This document shows, piece after piece, positions 43,466 to 52,197 of a stretch of 64,000 bases of DNA. The DNA is from Chitinophaga filiformis. Lineage in GTDB: Bacteria > Bacteroidota > Bacteroidia > Chitinophagales > Chitinophagaceae. Made by a program: the position numbers and the translations under genes. The DNA lies in contig NZ_FNBN01000011.1 of assembly GCF_900102545.1 (NCBI RefSeq), forward strand, positions 80,603-144,602. The letters are read 5' to 3'. Every line of letters starts with the position of its first letter. Within the stretch, counting starts at the first letter, position 1. Below the pieces are notes generated by a model, which had not been told where the DNA came from, made no database searches, and saw only the letters and a list, made by a program, of their open reading frames with translations.

Positions 43466-44953
43466 CTAGGATTTAATTAGCGGTAGAACGACTTTATAGG
43501 CAGTTTTTTTCTCCCAGCGTGCTATCAACCAGGCAATAAAGCTCAAGGAGAAGATGTCCTTATTCTCCTCCTCATTTAGCATGTTCAAAACCGTTTTTTT
43601 ATACGCCAATTCAAAAACCACATCGGGTCTTTGAAGGTATTTTTCAACCAGTTTCAAAAATAATAGCACACGCTCCTCCGAAGTTTTTTGCAGATACTTC
43701 TTATAACGCCGCCGGAAGCTGTTTAGCCGTGACATGGCAAGCTCAGTATTAGAGAACTGTGCATGGACCAAAATTTCCATCAGATTCTTTCGAATGGTCC
43801 ATAGCATGCCCATTCTTTTTTCATACCAGGCATCAGTGCGCGTCAGTAAAGTCAGCTGCTTTAAACTTCTACGGTCATTACACAGGGCTAAAAACATGGT
43901 CAGGCATATTCGTAGATCCTCGACATCTTCCGGTTTAGCCATATTTTTTGAATTGGAAAGCGATTCCTGCAGTATTGAGATCGCGTCGTCAGCAAAGTCT
44001 GTAAAGAACAGGTTGAGCGAAGAGAGTAACTGATGACGTAAATAAAACAGGGCATGATATCGGCTATCCGTCGCCATTAGATCCATCATTTCCTTAAGAT
44101 AGGATCTACTCCTTGCGAAATCCTTTCGCCTCAGATGAAAGTTAGCCAACAAATACAAGATGGATATATGATAAAAGAGATTGGCCTGTTTTTTATGCCC
44201 CTGGTCCTGTATAAATTTATTCGTTCGGTTGATATAGCGCTCTATCAATCCATAATTCTGCTGTATCGCTGCATATTCATTAGCGAGGAATAGAATCTGG
44301 TAAATAGACTTATAAGTCATGAGTTCCTGAACGACAATCTTGTATTTCCGGATTGTCGTTATCATCAAGGATGTTAAATTAACGATCTTTCCTTCCAGGT
44401 GTATCTCTTGCAGTTCCTGCCTCAAAAAGGCATAGGCCATATTGAGTTTAGCCTCGCGTTGCATATGGTCCTGGTTCTGCAGGAACCGGGCAGTCAAAGC
44501 GTCGAGATTTTCGGCCCCTGGCAGATGAGCATACTGAAGTTTTAACAGCAGGAGCTCATTCAACAAGTTAAACTGCTCCGATTGTTCAGCCAGTCGTTCA
44601 GCCTTGTCCAAACACTTGAACGCAATCCGGACCACATCATTTTCTAACAAAAAACGACTCACCACGAGCAGGCGCAGGACATCATAAGTATCAGAATGAT
44701 TGCTTTCGAAGGTTTTCTGCGATAGAAATAGCAGCAGATTATCCTGCAGCCTTTTACGTAAAGCATGGTATGCATCATTATTTTTCTCCGACACATAGAG
44801 CTTCTTTATACCTTCAATATCGTCAGTTTCTATCAAATCAAGCAGCTGCAAATTTTTCACATCGGACCTTTTGTTCTTCCGTTGCAAAAATTGCTTAAAA
44901 TCCTGTTTTTCAGTACTATTCAGTAAGTTGATCAACTCCGAAAGTGAGTCCAT
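43466..44953 (-). CDS. Hypothetical alpha-helical (TPR-like) protein
   Basis: Read from the ATG at 44953 (MDSLSELINLLNSTEKQDFK) the protein has 495 residues; the 17 codons before it, back to 45004, look non-coding. It is leucine-rich and almost wholly helical, with TPR-like pairs such as VRIAFKCLDKAERLAEQSEQ and YHISILYLLANFHLRRKDFA. There is no signal peptide. I recall proteins of this kind in Chitinophagaceae and Flavobacteriia without known function. A role as scaffold is plausible but unproven. It is divergent from the YiaA-like gene. Confidence 0.75.
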   Translation of the reverse strand: MDSLSELINLLNSTEKQDFKQFLQRKNKRSDVKNLQLLDLIETDDIEGIKKLYVSEKNNDAYHALRKRLQDNLLLFLSQKTFESNHSDTYDVLRLLVVSRFLLENDVVRIAFKCLDKAERLAEQSEQFNLLNELLLLKLQYAHLPGAENLDALTARFLQNQDHMQREAKLNMAYAFLRQELQEIHLEGKIVNLTSLMITTIRKYKIVVQELMTYKSIYQILFLANEYAAIQQNYGLIERYINRTNKFIQDQGHKKQANLFYHISILYLLANFHLRRKDFARSRSYLKEMMDLMATDSRYHALFYLRHQLLSSLNLFFTDFADDAISILQESLSNSKNMAKPEDVEDLRICLTMFLALCNDRRSLKQLTLLTRTDAWYEKRMGMLWTIRKNLMEILVHAQFSNTELAMSRLNSFRRRYKKYLQKTSEERVLLFLKLVEKYLQRPDVVFELAYKKTVLNMLNEEENKDIFSLSFIAWLIARWEKKTAYKVVLPLIKS

Positions 44954-45096
44954 ATAGACAAATTGGCGGTATATACTAATGCATTTAAAGGTACAAAATT
45001 TCAAAATATATCATCAGTAATTTGCATATTCTACTTTTTTTAGGTCTGCTTTACATCCGACCTTTGGTTCATATTAATCACTAAAACCAAATTGAA

Positions 45097-45564
45097 ATGG
45101 AACCGCTACAACACAGAACCGAAGAAAATGTACCTGGTATAAAACATGGTGAGCATGCCAGAAACCCATTTAAACCAACTGGCGCATTTATTGGGGCTTC
45201 CTGGTTTGCCTTAATGATAGGAGCCGTAGGATATTGTATTGGCTTATGGAATGCAAATATGGAGCTGAACGAAAAAGGCTACTATTTAACCATTCTATTA
45301 TTTGGCTTATTCTCAGTAGTCTCGGTACAAAAAAGCGTCAGGGATAAGGCTGAAGGAATTGCCGTTACAGATCTTTACTATGGCCTGAGCTGGTTTGCCT
45401 CCATTGCGGCAATGCTTCTATTGACAATTGGCCTGTGGAATGCAAATATGGCGCTAAGTGAGAAAGGTTTTTACGCTATGGCATTCTGCCTAAGCATGTT
45501 TTCAGCCATTGCCGTTCAAAAGAATACCCGCGACTCAAAGCTTGTCGAGAATAAAGATTTGTAA
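45097..45564 (+). CDS. YiaA/YiaB-like inner membrane protein
   Basis: This 155-residue protein has four transmembrane helices in two duplicated units. Each unit reads W-F-A-x-(10)-GLWNANMxLxEKGxYxxxxxxxxxFSxxxVQKxxRD: once at about 36-85 and again at about 100-148, matching the yiaA/B two-helix domain family. The function of the family is unknown; it may relate to envelope stress. GACCTTTG at 45059-45066 lies about 30 bp before the start and may be the -7 element. A strong terminator follows 13 bp after the stop. Confidence 0.9.
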   Translation: MEPLQHRTEENVPGIKHGEHARNPFKPTGAFIGASWFALMIGAVGYCIGLWNANMELNEKGYYLTILLFGLFSVVSVQKSVRDKAEGIAVTDLYYGLSWFASIAAMLLLTIGLWNANMALSEKGFYAMAFCLSMFSAIAVQKNTRDSKLVENKDL

Positions 45565-45576
45565 CGTAGCGGTTGC

Positions 45577-45612
45577 AACCCCGCAGTCCCTTGCTTGCAA
45601 GCCTGCGGGGTT
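45577..45612 (+). terminator. Terminator of the YiaA-like gene
   Basis: AACCCCGCAG pairs perfectly with CTGCGGGGTT around a 16-base loop that can itself pair (TTGCTTGCAA), followed by ATTTA. Confidence 0.8.
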
Positions 45613-45766
45613 ATTTACTAATACATATAAAACCTTTACTGGCTAAAAAAAAGTTTCACAACCGTCCACTTCCTGGACCTCTCAAGATATGATTGAAGTA
45701 TGTTACGCCAACATGCAGATGAAAGGAGACATTGGTATGGGATTGATACTTCAGCATCGCTTTTAC

Positions 45767-46342
45767 TTATAACCGGTATTGCTTTCCTTCGTGCAATACC
45801 TCAAAATTATTCAGCGCCTGCTGGGCCACCCTCTTCTCCAGCAGATAATCTTTTAATGAGAGGATACCTCTTGATTTGCGGTCCTCAATATCTTTTAATG
45901 CCGATTTTAATTCCGCGTATTTAAGCCGGAGTTTAAATATATCGGATTCATGAAACTCACGGATAGATGAACTTTCCTGAAGTACATTAACGGCATCATA
46001 ATTTCTCGACGCCCATTCATTGATATCGTAAGCAATGATCGCAAGGTCTTCCTCCGCCAGGCTACCCAAAGGACATAGATAAATGTTACTGTCCGAAGAA
46101 CCATCTGCCTTAATAACAATGCCATTATCTCCACCATCATTGCCGATCAGCAGATAACCTGGCAGATACGCAGATATTTCGTAATCCAGGTTCCGCGATG
46201 CAATATCCGTTGTTCCATATACCAGCGTTAAATCGTTCAATAGCTTGCTGTCAACAACCTGATGCTGTACCATGAAATTGATATAAGATTCCGGAAACTG
46301 TAATCCCATAGCTGTTGATATGGCTTGCAACTGTTTCTCCAT
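45767..46342 (-). CDS. SMI1/KNR4 (SUKH) family protein
   Basis: Starting at MEKQLQAISTAMGLQFPESY (46342), 191 residues; the codons before it to 46399 read unlike this family. SUKH features are the N-terminal helix with LQFPESYINFMVQHQ, then LIGNDGGDNGIVIKADG and IYLCPLGSLAEEDLAIIAYD. A helical tail with KSRGILSLKDYLLEKRVAQQ follows. SUKH proteins are frequent immunity proteins against contact-dependent or polymorphic toxins, but no toxin gene is adjacent. It is divergent from a small protein of immunity-associated type. Confidence 0.85.
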   Translation of the reverse strand: MEKQLQAISTAMGLQFPESYINFMVQHQVVDSKLLNDLTLVYGTTDIASRNLDYEISAYLPGYLLIGNDGGDNGIVIKADGSSDSNIYLCPLGSLAEEDLAIIAYDINEWASRNYDAVNVLQESSSIREFHESDIFKLRLKYAELKSALKDIEDRKSRGILSLKDYLLEKRVAQQALNNFEVLHEGKQYRL

Positions 46343-46478
46343 TGTTATAATTTTGCTATTGATTCTTAAAAATACTTGTGAAAGATTGACATAGTACAAA
46401 GCTGTGTCTTAAGCTCATTAAAAAAGTTGGGCAGACACTGACAGCCTACTTCAATCATCATACGAAGATATCAAAGAG

Positions 46479-46509
46479 TTTGTGACATTTCGCTAATATG
46501 TACACTTTG
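46479..46509 (+). promoter_or_regulatory. Promoter of the 108-residue protein gene
   Basis: TTTG (46479-46482) and ACACTTTG (46502-46509) are spaced by 19 bp. The -7 element differs from TAnnTTTG only in its first base. Transcription would start about 20 bp before the ATG at 46536. Confidence 0.55.
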
Positions 46510-46535
46510 AATAAAATGAACTGAATTTTAAAGAC

Positions 46536-46862
46536 ATGAAATTAGGTAACTCATTTAGCGGCGCTTTAAGAACGTTTGCTTACTTTATGGCAAGTGGAAC
46601 ACAAGACACACTTAAAGGCGTTGACTATCTCTCACTATACGGAGAAGAACCCAGTGCGATCGAACAAGTGTTTGCAATCTATGCTAATGTAATAGAGCTT
46701 GACGAAAATGGAAACGTTGTCAACGCTAAATATGCGGAGAAAAGGGCGACTGATTATCTACGCTCATATTGCGATCCCTCGTTTAAAGTAGATCCGCAGT
46801 ATGAAGACTGGGAACTCGAGCTACATGCACCGCCACCAGTGAGAGATAGAAATCTTAGATAA
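46536..46862 (+). CDS. Small hypothetical protein (DUF7677-like)
   Basis: A 108-residue acidic soluble protein: MKLGNSFSGALRTFAYFMAS, then YLSLYGEEPSAIEQVFAIYA and DENGNVVNAKYAEKRATDYL. From memory this matches a small domain of unknown function (DUF7677) that occurs beside SUKH-type immunity genes; the assignment cannot be checked here. It is divergent from the SUKH gene at 45767-46342 and ends 17 bp from the convergent GH51 gene. A promoter is visible upstream. Confidence 0.75.
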   Translation: MKLGNSFSGALRTFAYFMASGTQDTLKGVDYLSLYGEEPSAIEQVFAIYANVIELDENGNVVNAKYAEKRATDYLRSYCDPSFKVDPQYEDWELELHAPPPVRDRNLR

Positions 46863-46879
46863 GATGATAGTCGACCTGT

Positions 46880-48478
46880 TCATATCCTTTTGTACCTGAT
46901 AGCTGTAATGGAATGCGCTGGAAAAGTGTAGTCGGAAAGGTTACCGGAGAGTTTTCTCTCTGTCGATATCACTACATTCTTTGCCGGATTTTCCAGGGTG
47001 TTCATCGCGTCGATCGCCATTGCATTCAGTTCATATACAGCTACAGGCGTATACTGTTCACTGTCGATACTGCGGAGGTCTGTTTTGACCGCCTGTTCGG
47101 GATGACGGTTCACCACAAAGATCACCAGACTGCCATCACTGTCATGCAGGGTAACGGCCACGTCCAATGCTTTGGATGCCTTAGATCCCGGCATATTCAG
47201 ATCGGGGGTTGCTACCTGTGTTTTCAGGCTCACATTACCAGCATGCTGGCGGTAGAACTGCATTGGGTAGTAAATGGTTTGGCAAACAGCAGCTGTTTTA
47301 CTGGTCATGATCGGCGCCAGTACATTGACAGTCTGAGCCCAGGTAGCCATGCCAACCACTGATGCCTGTCTGAGCATGATGTTATAGAAAGTGGCGGTAC
47401 CCAATGCATGCTCCCAGGTGTAGTATTCCTCCAGCTGATACGCACCTGTTCCCCCAGGCTCCCAGATTCCCAGTTCGTCAATAGCTATCTTTACCGGGTT
47501 AGCCCTGTGCGGAAAGCGGTACCATTTACTAAAATCGGTCACTTTCTCAGGCGTCAATGTTTGGATCTGTCCTTTTAAAGTGAGGATCAGCTCTTCCATA
47601 TGATCGACCTGCGGGAACAGTGACCCCGGTTTACTTTCATCAGAACTAACGTAGTGGTGCATGGAGATGTAGTCGCATACTGCGCCGATCTCTTTCAGGA
47701 CATACTCGTTCCAGGCATCATCAGCACCGCAGAGTACGAGTTTGGCGTCTTTATCCTGGAGTTTTATGGCTTTGGTATACAACCACGCTTCTTTTACAAA
47801 CTCTTTTACATCCTGTAAACGACCGATATCCGGACCGGCAGCTTCTTCATTGCCTATTCCCCAATACTTTACATTAAAAGGATCGGAATGCCCGTTTTTG
47901 CGGCGCAGGTTCGCATAATAGGTATCCTGTGTACCGTTGCAATACTCGACCCAGTTACCCGCTTCTTCTGCTGTACCGGTACCCATATTGACCGCAAAAT
48001 AGGCATCTGCCCCAAGTTCTCTTGCATAGGCGATGGCTTCATCCGTGCCGAAGTGATTATTTTCCACACCACCCCATATCAGGTTAGGGCGGCTGCGTCT
48101 TTCAGCCAGCGGACCGATACCATCCATCCAGTGATAGATCTTGGTAAAGGTGCCTCCGGGATATCGTAATATGCCGGGCCGTAAACCACGGATCTTTTCC
48201 AATACGTCTTTGCGGACGCCTTTGGCATCCGACAGCGGAGAACCTTCTTCGAAGATCCCTCCATTGATGGCTCTGCCAAGGTGTTCTATGAACTGGCCAT
48301 AAATGCCATCATCTATAGTGCCTTCCGGATGCGTGAAGTCGATCTCAATACTAGCCTCCAGTGGAGTGCCAGCAACGAAAGAACGGGCAGCTGCAAAAGC
48401 ACTGCCCTTCAAAGCGAGACCTAGTCCGCTCATGCCAATAAGGCCGATAAAATTTCTCCTTGTTACCTGCGCGTTCAC
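46880..48478 (-). CDS. Alpha-L-arabinofuranosidase, glycoside hydrolase family 51
   Basis: This 532-residue protein begins with a Tat-type signal (TRRNFIGLIGMSGLGLALKG), so it is exported folded. The GH51 barrel shows IYGQFIEHLGRAINGGIFEE, LRYPGGTFTKIYHWMDGIGP, WGIGNEE with acid/base Glu211, MHHY and AIDELGIW with nucleophile Glu335. The C-terminal part is the usual beta domain. It removes alpha-L-arabinose from arabinoxylan or arabinan side chains. No transporter or SusCD pair adjoins it; the feruloyl-type tandem esterase 6 kb away would act on related hemicellulose. Confidence 0.93.
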   Translation of the reverse strand: MNAQVTRRNFIGLIGMSGLGLALKGSAFAAARSFVAGTPLEASIEIDFTHPEGTIDDGIYGQFIEHLGRAINGGIFEEGSPLSDAKGVRKDVLEKIRGLRPGILRYPGGTFTKIYHWMDGIGPLAERRSRPNLIWGGVENNHFGTDEAIAYARELGADAYFAVNMGTGTAEEAGNWVEYCNGTQDTYYANLRRKNGHSDPFNVKYWGIGNEEAAGPDIGRLQDVKEFVKEAWLYTKAIKLQDKDAKLVLCGADDAWNEYVLKEIGAVCDYISMHHYVSSDESKPGSLFPQVDHMEELILTLKGQIQTLTPEKVTDFSKWYRFPHRANPVKIAIDELGIWEPGGTGAYQLEEYYTWEHALGTATFYNIMLRQASVVGMATWAQTVNVLAPIMTSKTAAVCQTIYYPMQFYRQHAGNVSLKTQVATPDLNMPGSKASKALDVAVTLHDSDGSLVIFVVNRHPEQAVKTDLRSIDSEQYTPVAVYELNAMAIDAMNTLENPAKNVVISTERKLSGNLSDYTFPAHSITAIRYKRI

Positions 48479-48555
48479 GTAATAGTAGCTCTTGACTGTT
48501 TAATGATGAACAACAAGATGGTGAATTTTAAGCAGATTACATAGGGTTAAAGGTC

Positions 48556-49680
48556 CTATGCTTTTACTTTTCTTTTCAGCCAGGCTCTTACCGGTTCGTC
48601 ATAGTATTTCAAACTGAGATAACCTACCAATACAGATACGACAAATGTAAGTATACCATACCCGACAGCCAGTGGCATGTTTGTGCCTTTGTGCGCGCTT
48701 ACCCAGCCGGTATACACGTAAATGAACGGATAGTGTGTGATGTATAAAGGATAGGAAAGATCCGCAAGGAACTTACATATTTTAGACTCCCTGTTGCTAT
48801 GTACCTGCCCGCTTGCTCCCAGATATACAACCGCCGGGAATACGAGAATAATGATAAAAGATTCGTAGATACCATTCATCCACAGATGATCTGCGCCACC
48901 AATTCGTGGCATGGCCAATGTTATTGTCAGTAATATGCCACACCACAGGAACGCATTGTTAATACGCGTGGGCTTAGTTGCCCTGGACAACAACAGGCCG
49001 GCAAAGAATGGGAACATCAGACGGGTAAAGCCGATGCTTAATTGTTCGCGGTTTAAAGACCATCCGCCGATAACGTCGCCGGTAGGACCGAATACGGTGA
49101 GATAGATAAGCGCAATAGCGGAAAGGCTCACGAGTATGGACAGTGCTGTTTTTGAAAACTTCCTGATGCCGAGTGCGTAAAGGATGTTCCCAACATACTC
49201 AAAGAACAGTGACCAGCCCGGTCCGTCCAGCGGATGCATTTCCTGCCAGCCCCTGATATCCCAGGAAATGGGAATAGGTATGAGTGTAAAACCAATGAGC
49301 ATGATCAGCAACAGTTTCCATGCCGGTACGGTGTGAATGGCCGGGAATGCTGGAGAATCAGATGCATAGAAGAAAAAGGCACCGATGATCATACCCATGA
49401 TCACCATAGGCTGAAGCCGCTCCAGCCGGCGTTTGAAAAAGGTACCGATAGACATTTTCTGCCAGCGGTCATCATAGGCATAGCCAATGACATAACCGGA
49501 AAGAAGGAAGAAGAAGTCAACGGCCAGGTAACCATGATTGATCATCAGATCGAGATGACTTGTGGAATGCGCTTCTAATACGTGGAAAATGACAACGATT
49601 AATGCGGCTACACCACGTAGCCCGTCCAGTACAAGATAATGTGGCTTGGTAGGAAGAGGATGTGTATTCATAGGGGGCAT
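48556..49680 (-). CDS. Acyltransferase family 3 membrane protein (OafA/YrhL type)
   Basis: A polytopic protein of 374 residues with about ten transmembrane segments. The N-terminus carries the family motif LVLDGLRGVAALIVVIFHVL with the conserved DxLRG and His, followed by GYLAVDFFFLLSGYVIGYAY and FKRRLERLQP. Such enzymes transfer acetyl or succinyl groups onto surface polysaccharides or lipids at the inner membrane. The start may also be the fourth codon (MNTHPLPTKPHYL, 49671). It stands 78 bp upstream of the GH51 gene on the same strand. Confidence 0.92.
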   Translation of the reverse strand: MPPMNTHPLPTKPHYLVLDGLRGVAALIVVIFHVLEAHSTSHLDLMINHGYLAVDFFFLLSGYVIGYAYDDRWQKMSIGTFFKRRLERLQPMVIMGMIIGAFFFYASDSPAFPAIHTVPAWKLLLIMLIGFTLIPIPISWDIRGWQEMHPLDGPGWSLFFEYVGNILYALGIRKFSKTALSILVSLSAIALIYLTVFGPTGDVIGGWSLNREQLSIGFTRLMFPFFAGLLLSRATKPTRINNAFLWCGILLTITLAMPRIGGADHLWMNGIYESFIIILVFPAVVYLGASGQVHSNRESKICKFLADLSYPLYITHYPFIYVYTGWVSAHKGTNMPLAVGYGILTFVVSVLVGYLSLKYYDEPVRAWLKRKVKA

Positions 49681-49933
49681 AAGATAGAGAGAAAAATCCT
49701 GAAAAGATAGTGCCCTGTATCTTTGACACGAAAAATCTGGTGCAGGGCAAAGATGCGCCGGTAACAGGATTTTTAAAACAGGTTTGATACCAGACCGTAG
49801 ACGATGAGGCTAAATTCGTGGGAGATATATTGCCTTTGATCTTAAAAATTTATACTTTTAGCGACAAGGAGATACTTACAGGTTTAGCTACAATTACTGG
49901 TCACTCTCTTCCTGGAAGCTTTCCTCATCTGAA

Positions 49934-50425
49934 TTACTGATCATTTCCTGATTGCCTGATCTTTTTTGAGCGCTCAAGAAAACTGGATGCCTTCAGTTTC
50001 TCTTCAGCTTCTACTATCGCCTCCATCAGGTTGTTTTTGTTATCTGCAATCTGTGCTAAAGCCTTTTCCATATTGTCCCATACCGGTTTCATAGCATCAA
50101 CCAACGCTTTCCCTTTCGTGGTAAGAACTATCAGCCGCTTTCTTTCGTCTGTTTTATCCTTCTTTGATTTAATGATTTGCTGTTTTTCCAGCTCTTTCAA
50201 TAAACTGATCGTGGAAGGATGGGCATATCCAATTTCGTTAGCAATTTCCACCACGCTCATAGAAATTTTTAAATGTAAGGTATAAACGACAGGGAACCAT
50301 TTGGGCTCAAACTTTATCCCAAATGATTGATATATCAGCTGCCCCTCCTTTCTTAATGCATCAGAAAGCCGTTGCAGCCTGGTTGAAATGGCAAGTATAC
50401 CCGATTGGTCTATTACGTTGTCCAT
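49934..50425 (-). CDS. MarR family transcriptional regulator
   Basis: This 163-residue protein has a winged helix-turn-helix in the middle (about 40-110): SVVEIANEIGYAHPSTISLL, LEKQQIIKSKKDKTDERKRL and VLTTKGKALVDAMKPVW. The DxRKR wing is typical of MarR. It starts 3 bp after the stop of the GNAT gene, so both form one operon, as is common for MarR-regulated acetyltransferases. The inverted repeat between the promoter elements upstream of the GNAT gene is a plausible operator. The effector is unknown. Confidence 0.92.
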   Translation of the reverse strand: MDNVIDQSGILAISTRLQRLSDALRKEGQLIYQSFGIKFEPKWFPVVYTLHLKISMSVVEIANEIGYAHPSTISLLKELEKQQIIKSKKDKTDERKRLIVLTTKGKALVDAMKPVWDNMEKALAQIADNKNNLMEAIVEAEEKLKASSFLERSKKIRQSGNDQ

Positions 50426-50428
50426 AGA

Positions 50429-50932
50429 TCAGTTTTTTAAGCGTAAATGATAGAACATATTGTCGGCGCTCATCAACGGGAAATAGGAAGGAAGGTCTGT
50501 TTTTTGAATGAGCGCAAAACCGTTCCTTTCATAAAATCGCTGGGCTGCTTTTAGTTGTTCTACCGTACCCAGATAAATATCTCTGATTCCCTGTTCCCGG
50601 CTGTAAGTCAATAACTTCCCCAATAATTGCTGGGCAATTCCAAATTCTTTCCCTCTAAACTCTTTTTTTACAAACATCTTCCTGATAGCGCCCGCCTGGT
50701 GGCCGATATTAATCAAGGCAATTGTGCCTACCAAAGTATCACCATCGAAAGCGCCCCAGAAATTTCCACCCGACTGGCAATAGAATGCCTCTATTGTTTT
50801 TAAATCCGGTTGATCTTCAAGGGTTACAGGAACGCCAAATTCAATCTGCTGGATTGGAAGTATAAGCTGTATTACATCATCTGAAAACTGATCACCTATT
50901 GGTCTGCATACTATATTTGCCATGATGTTCAT
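50429..50932 (-). CDS. GNAT family N-acetyltransferase
   Basis: This 167-residue protein has the GNAT core: FWGAFDGDTLVGTIALINIG, the acetyl-CoA-binding motif MFVKKEFRGKEFGIAQQLLG (an R-G-K-x-x-G variant of Q/RxxGxG/A), IYLGTVEQLKAAQRFYERNG and FYHLRL at the end. Met4 (MANIVCRPIG, 50923) is an equally good start and would leave a short leader after the promoter. It is the first gene of an operon with the MarR gene. The substrate is unknown, possibly an amino acid or antibiotic-like amine. Confidence 0.92.
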   Translation of the reverse strand: MNIMANIVCRPIGDQFSDDVIQLILPIQQIEFGVPVTLEDQPDLKTIEAFYCQSGGNFWGAFDGDTLVGTIALINIGHQAGAIRKMFVKKEFRGKEFGIAQQLLGKLLTYSREQGIRDIYLGTVEQLKAAQRFYERNGFALIQKTDLPSYFPLMSADNMFYHLRLKN

Positions 50933-50942
50933 TTATTATGTA

Positions 50943-50974
50943 CAAATCTACGTAGTTTCCTACATAAATTACAA
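50943..50974 (-). promoter_or_regulatory. Promoter with overlapping operator of the GNAT-MarR operon
   Basis: On the minus strand TAGATTTG (50943-50950) fits the -7 consensus, with a partial -33 TTG at 50972-50974, 21 bp away. Between them lies the inverted repeat GTAG-TTTC-CTAC (50952-50963), also part of ACGTAGTTTCCTAC. A site covered by MarR there would block RNA polymerase. Confidence 0.5.
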
Positions 50975-51073
50975 TATTACTCCAAAATTCCCTGGTTAAG
51001 GGAGCTCCCAGTTTAGATATATTATCCATAAGGTTGTTTTTATGAGCTATACACATTAAATTAAAACGCTTTT

Positions 51074-51250
51074 TCATAACAAAGTTTCAAGTATTACAGT
51101 AACAAAAGGAGAAGTATTTGCTGGTAAAGTTGGGACGATCTGTAAGGGGTTAATTGTTCCCAGGATGGCTCCTGTTTGAGAACTGGTATCATACTTGCCA
51201 TAGGTATATTTTTCGGCGGATTCCTTTAAACTTTTCCATAAGATGTATGG
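51074..51250 (-). pseudogene. Coding remnant of an unknown protein
   Basis: A minus-strand frame open between a TAG (51251-51253) and a TGA (51074-51076) reads PYILWKSLKESAEKYTYGKY and continues DTSSQTGAILGTINPLQIVP and TLPANTSPFVTVILETLL. The composition is protein-like and no start codon is evident. Beyond the TAG the frame reads YLAILWPLSYRFPRWF, so a broken gene is possible. The rest of the 50975-51372 gap shows no gene. Confidence 0.3.
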
Positions 51251-51372
51251 CTAAAACCAACGGGGGAATCTGTACGACAAAGGCCATAGTATTGCAAGAT
51301 ATTATGCGCTGGACCGGGTAATATCGTAAACAACTATATTAAATGTCTATCTGGCAAGAAGCGAAGAAATCT

Positions 51373-52113
51373 ATGACGCAAAGTGTGAAAGTGATTTTTG
51401 GGAGTTTATTTATGTTCAGTAGCCTCGTAGTGGGCGCTCAAACTCCACAGGATGCAGCAAAAAAGGAACAAAAGACAGTTTATCTTTTTAGTGGTCTGGG
51501 GGCAGACTCAAGTATATTTATGAACCTGAAACTCCCTGGGTATCACAAAGTTTACATAACCTGGATTCCTGCGTTGCCCAAAGAATCAATAACGCAATAT
51601 GCAGGAAGGATAAAGAGCCAGATCACGGTTGAAAATCCAGATATCATCGGGCTTTCTTTTGGAGGGATCGTTGCTGTGGAAGTATCCAAGCAGATAAAGG
51701 TAGACAAAATGGTGTTGATCTCTTCGGTCAGAACAAAACGTGAATTGAACCGGGTACAGTTCTTTTTCATGAAATTGGGGTTTTATCGTATTATCCCCGG
51801 TGCATTAATACAACGCACTAATTTTCTCACCTACCGGTATTTTGGCGCCCGGTCCCTAAAAGATAAAAAGGCATTGACGAATTTATTGGCGCAAACAGAT
51901 GTATCTTTTTTCCGTTGGGCACTGAGAGGTATTGCATATTGGGATAATGAAACAGGGCCAGAGAGAACTATTCAAATACACGGCACGGCCGACAGAGTAA
52001 TAACCAGCAGGCTTGTGCATCCTGATTACCGTATTAAGGGCGGAGGACATCTTATGGTTTTTAATAAGGCAGATACTATCAGTAAAATTATCACGCATTA
52101 CCTGAATGAGTAG
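51373..52113 (+). CDS. Secreted alpha/beta hydrolase
   Basis: From the ATG at 51373 the 246-residue protein has a signal peptide (MTQSVKVIFGSLFMFSSLVVGAQ); the longer frame from 51343 adds a hydrophilic decapeptide. The hydrolase fold shows YLFSGLGADSSIF, the nucleophile elbow IIGLSFGGIVAVE, IHGTADRVI with the acid residue, and GGGHLMVF with the His. The family contains small esterases and lipases; the substrate is unknown. The gene stands alone. Confidence 0.88.
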   Translation: MTQSVKVIFGSLFMFSSLVVGAQTPQDAAKKEQKTVYLFSGLGADSSIFMNLKLPGYHKVYITWIPALPKESITQYAGRIKSQITVENPDIIGLSFGGIVAVEVSKQIKVDKMVLISSVRTKRELNRVQFFFMKLGFYRIIPGALIQRTNFLTYRYFGARSLKDKKALTNLLAQTDVSFFRWALRGIAYWDNETGPERTIQIHGTADRVITSRLVHPDYRIKGGGHLMVFNKADTISKIITHYLNE

Positions 52114-52197
52114 TAGCTTTTCGTCTTAAATAAAAAGCCCTTTGCCCTTCAGGAGAATAGGAATACCGTCAGAAATATTGGCCATTTTAAGACCGTA

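Noticed and set aside
50892..51077. Minus-strand frame of 61 codons overlapping the GNAT start
   Set aside because: It overlaps the GNAT coding start and covers the promoter/operator; no family features.
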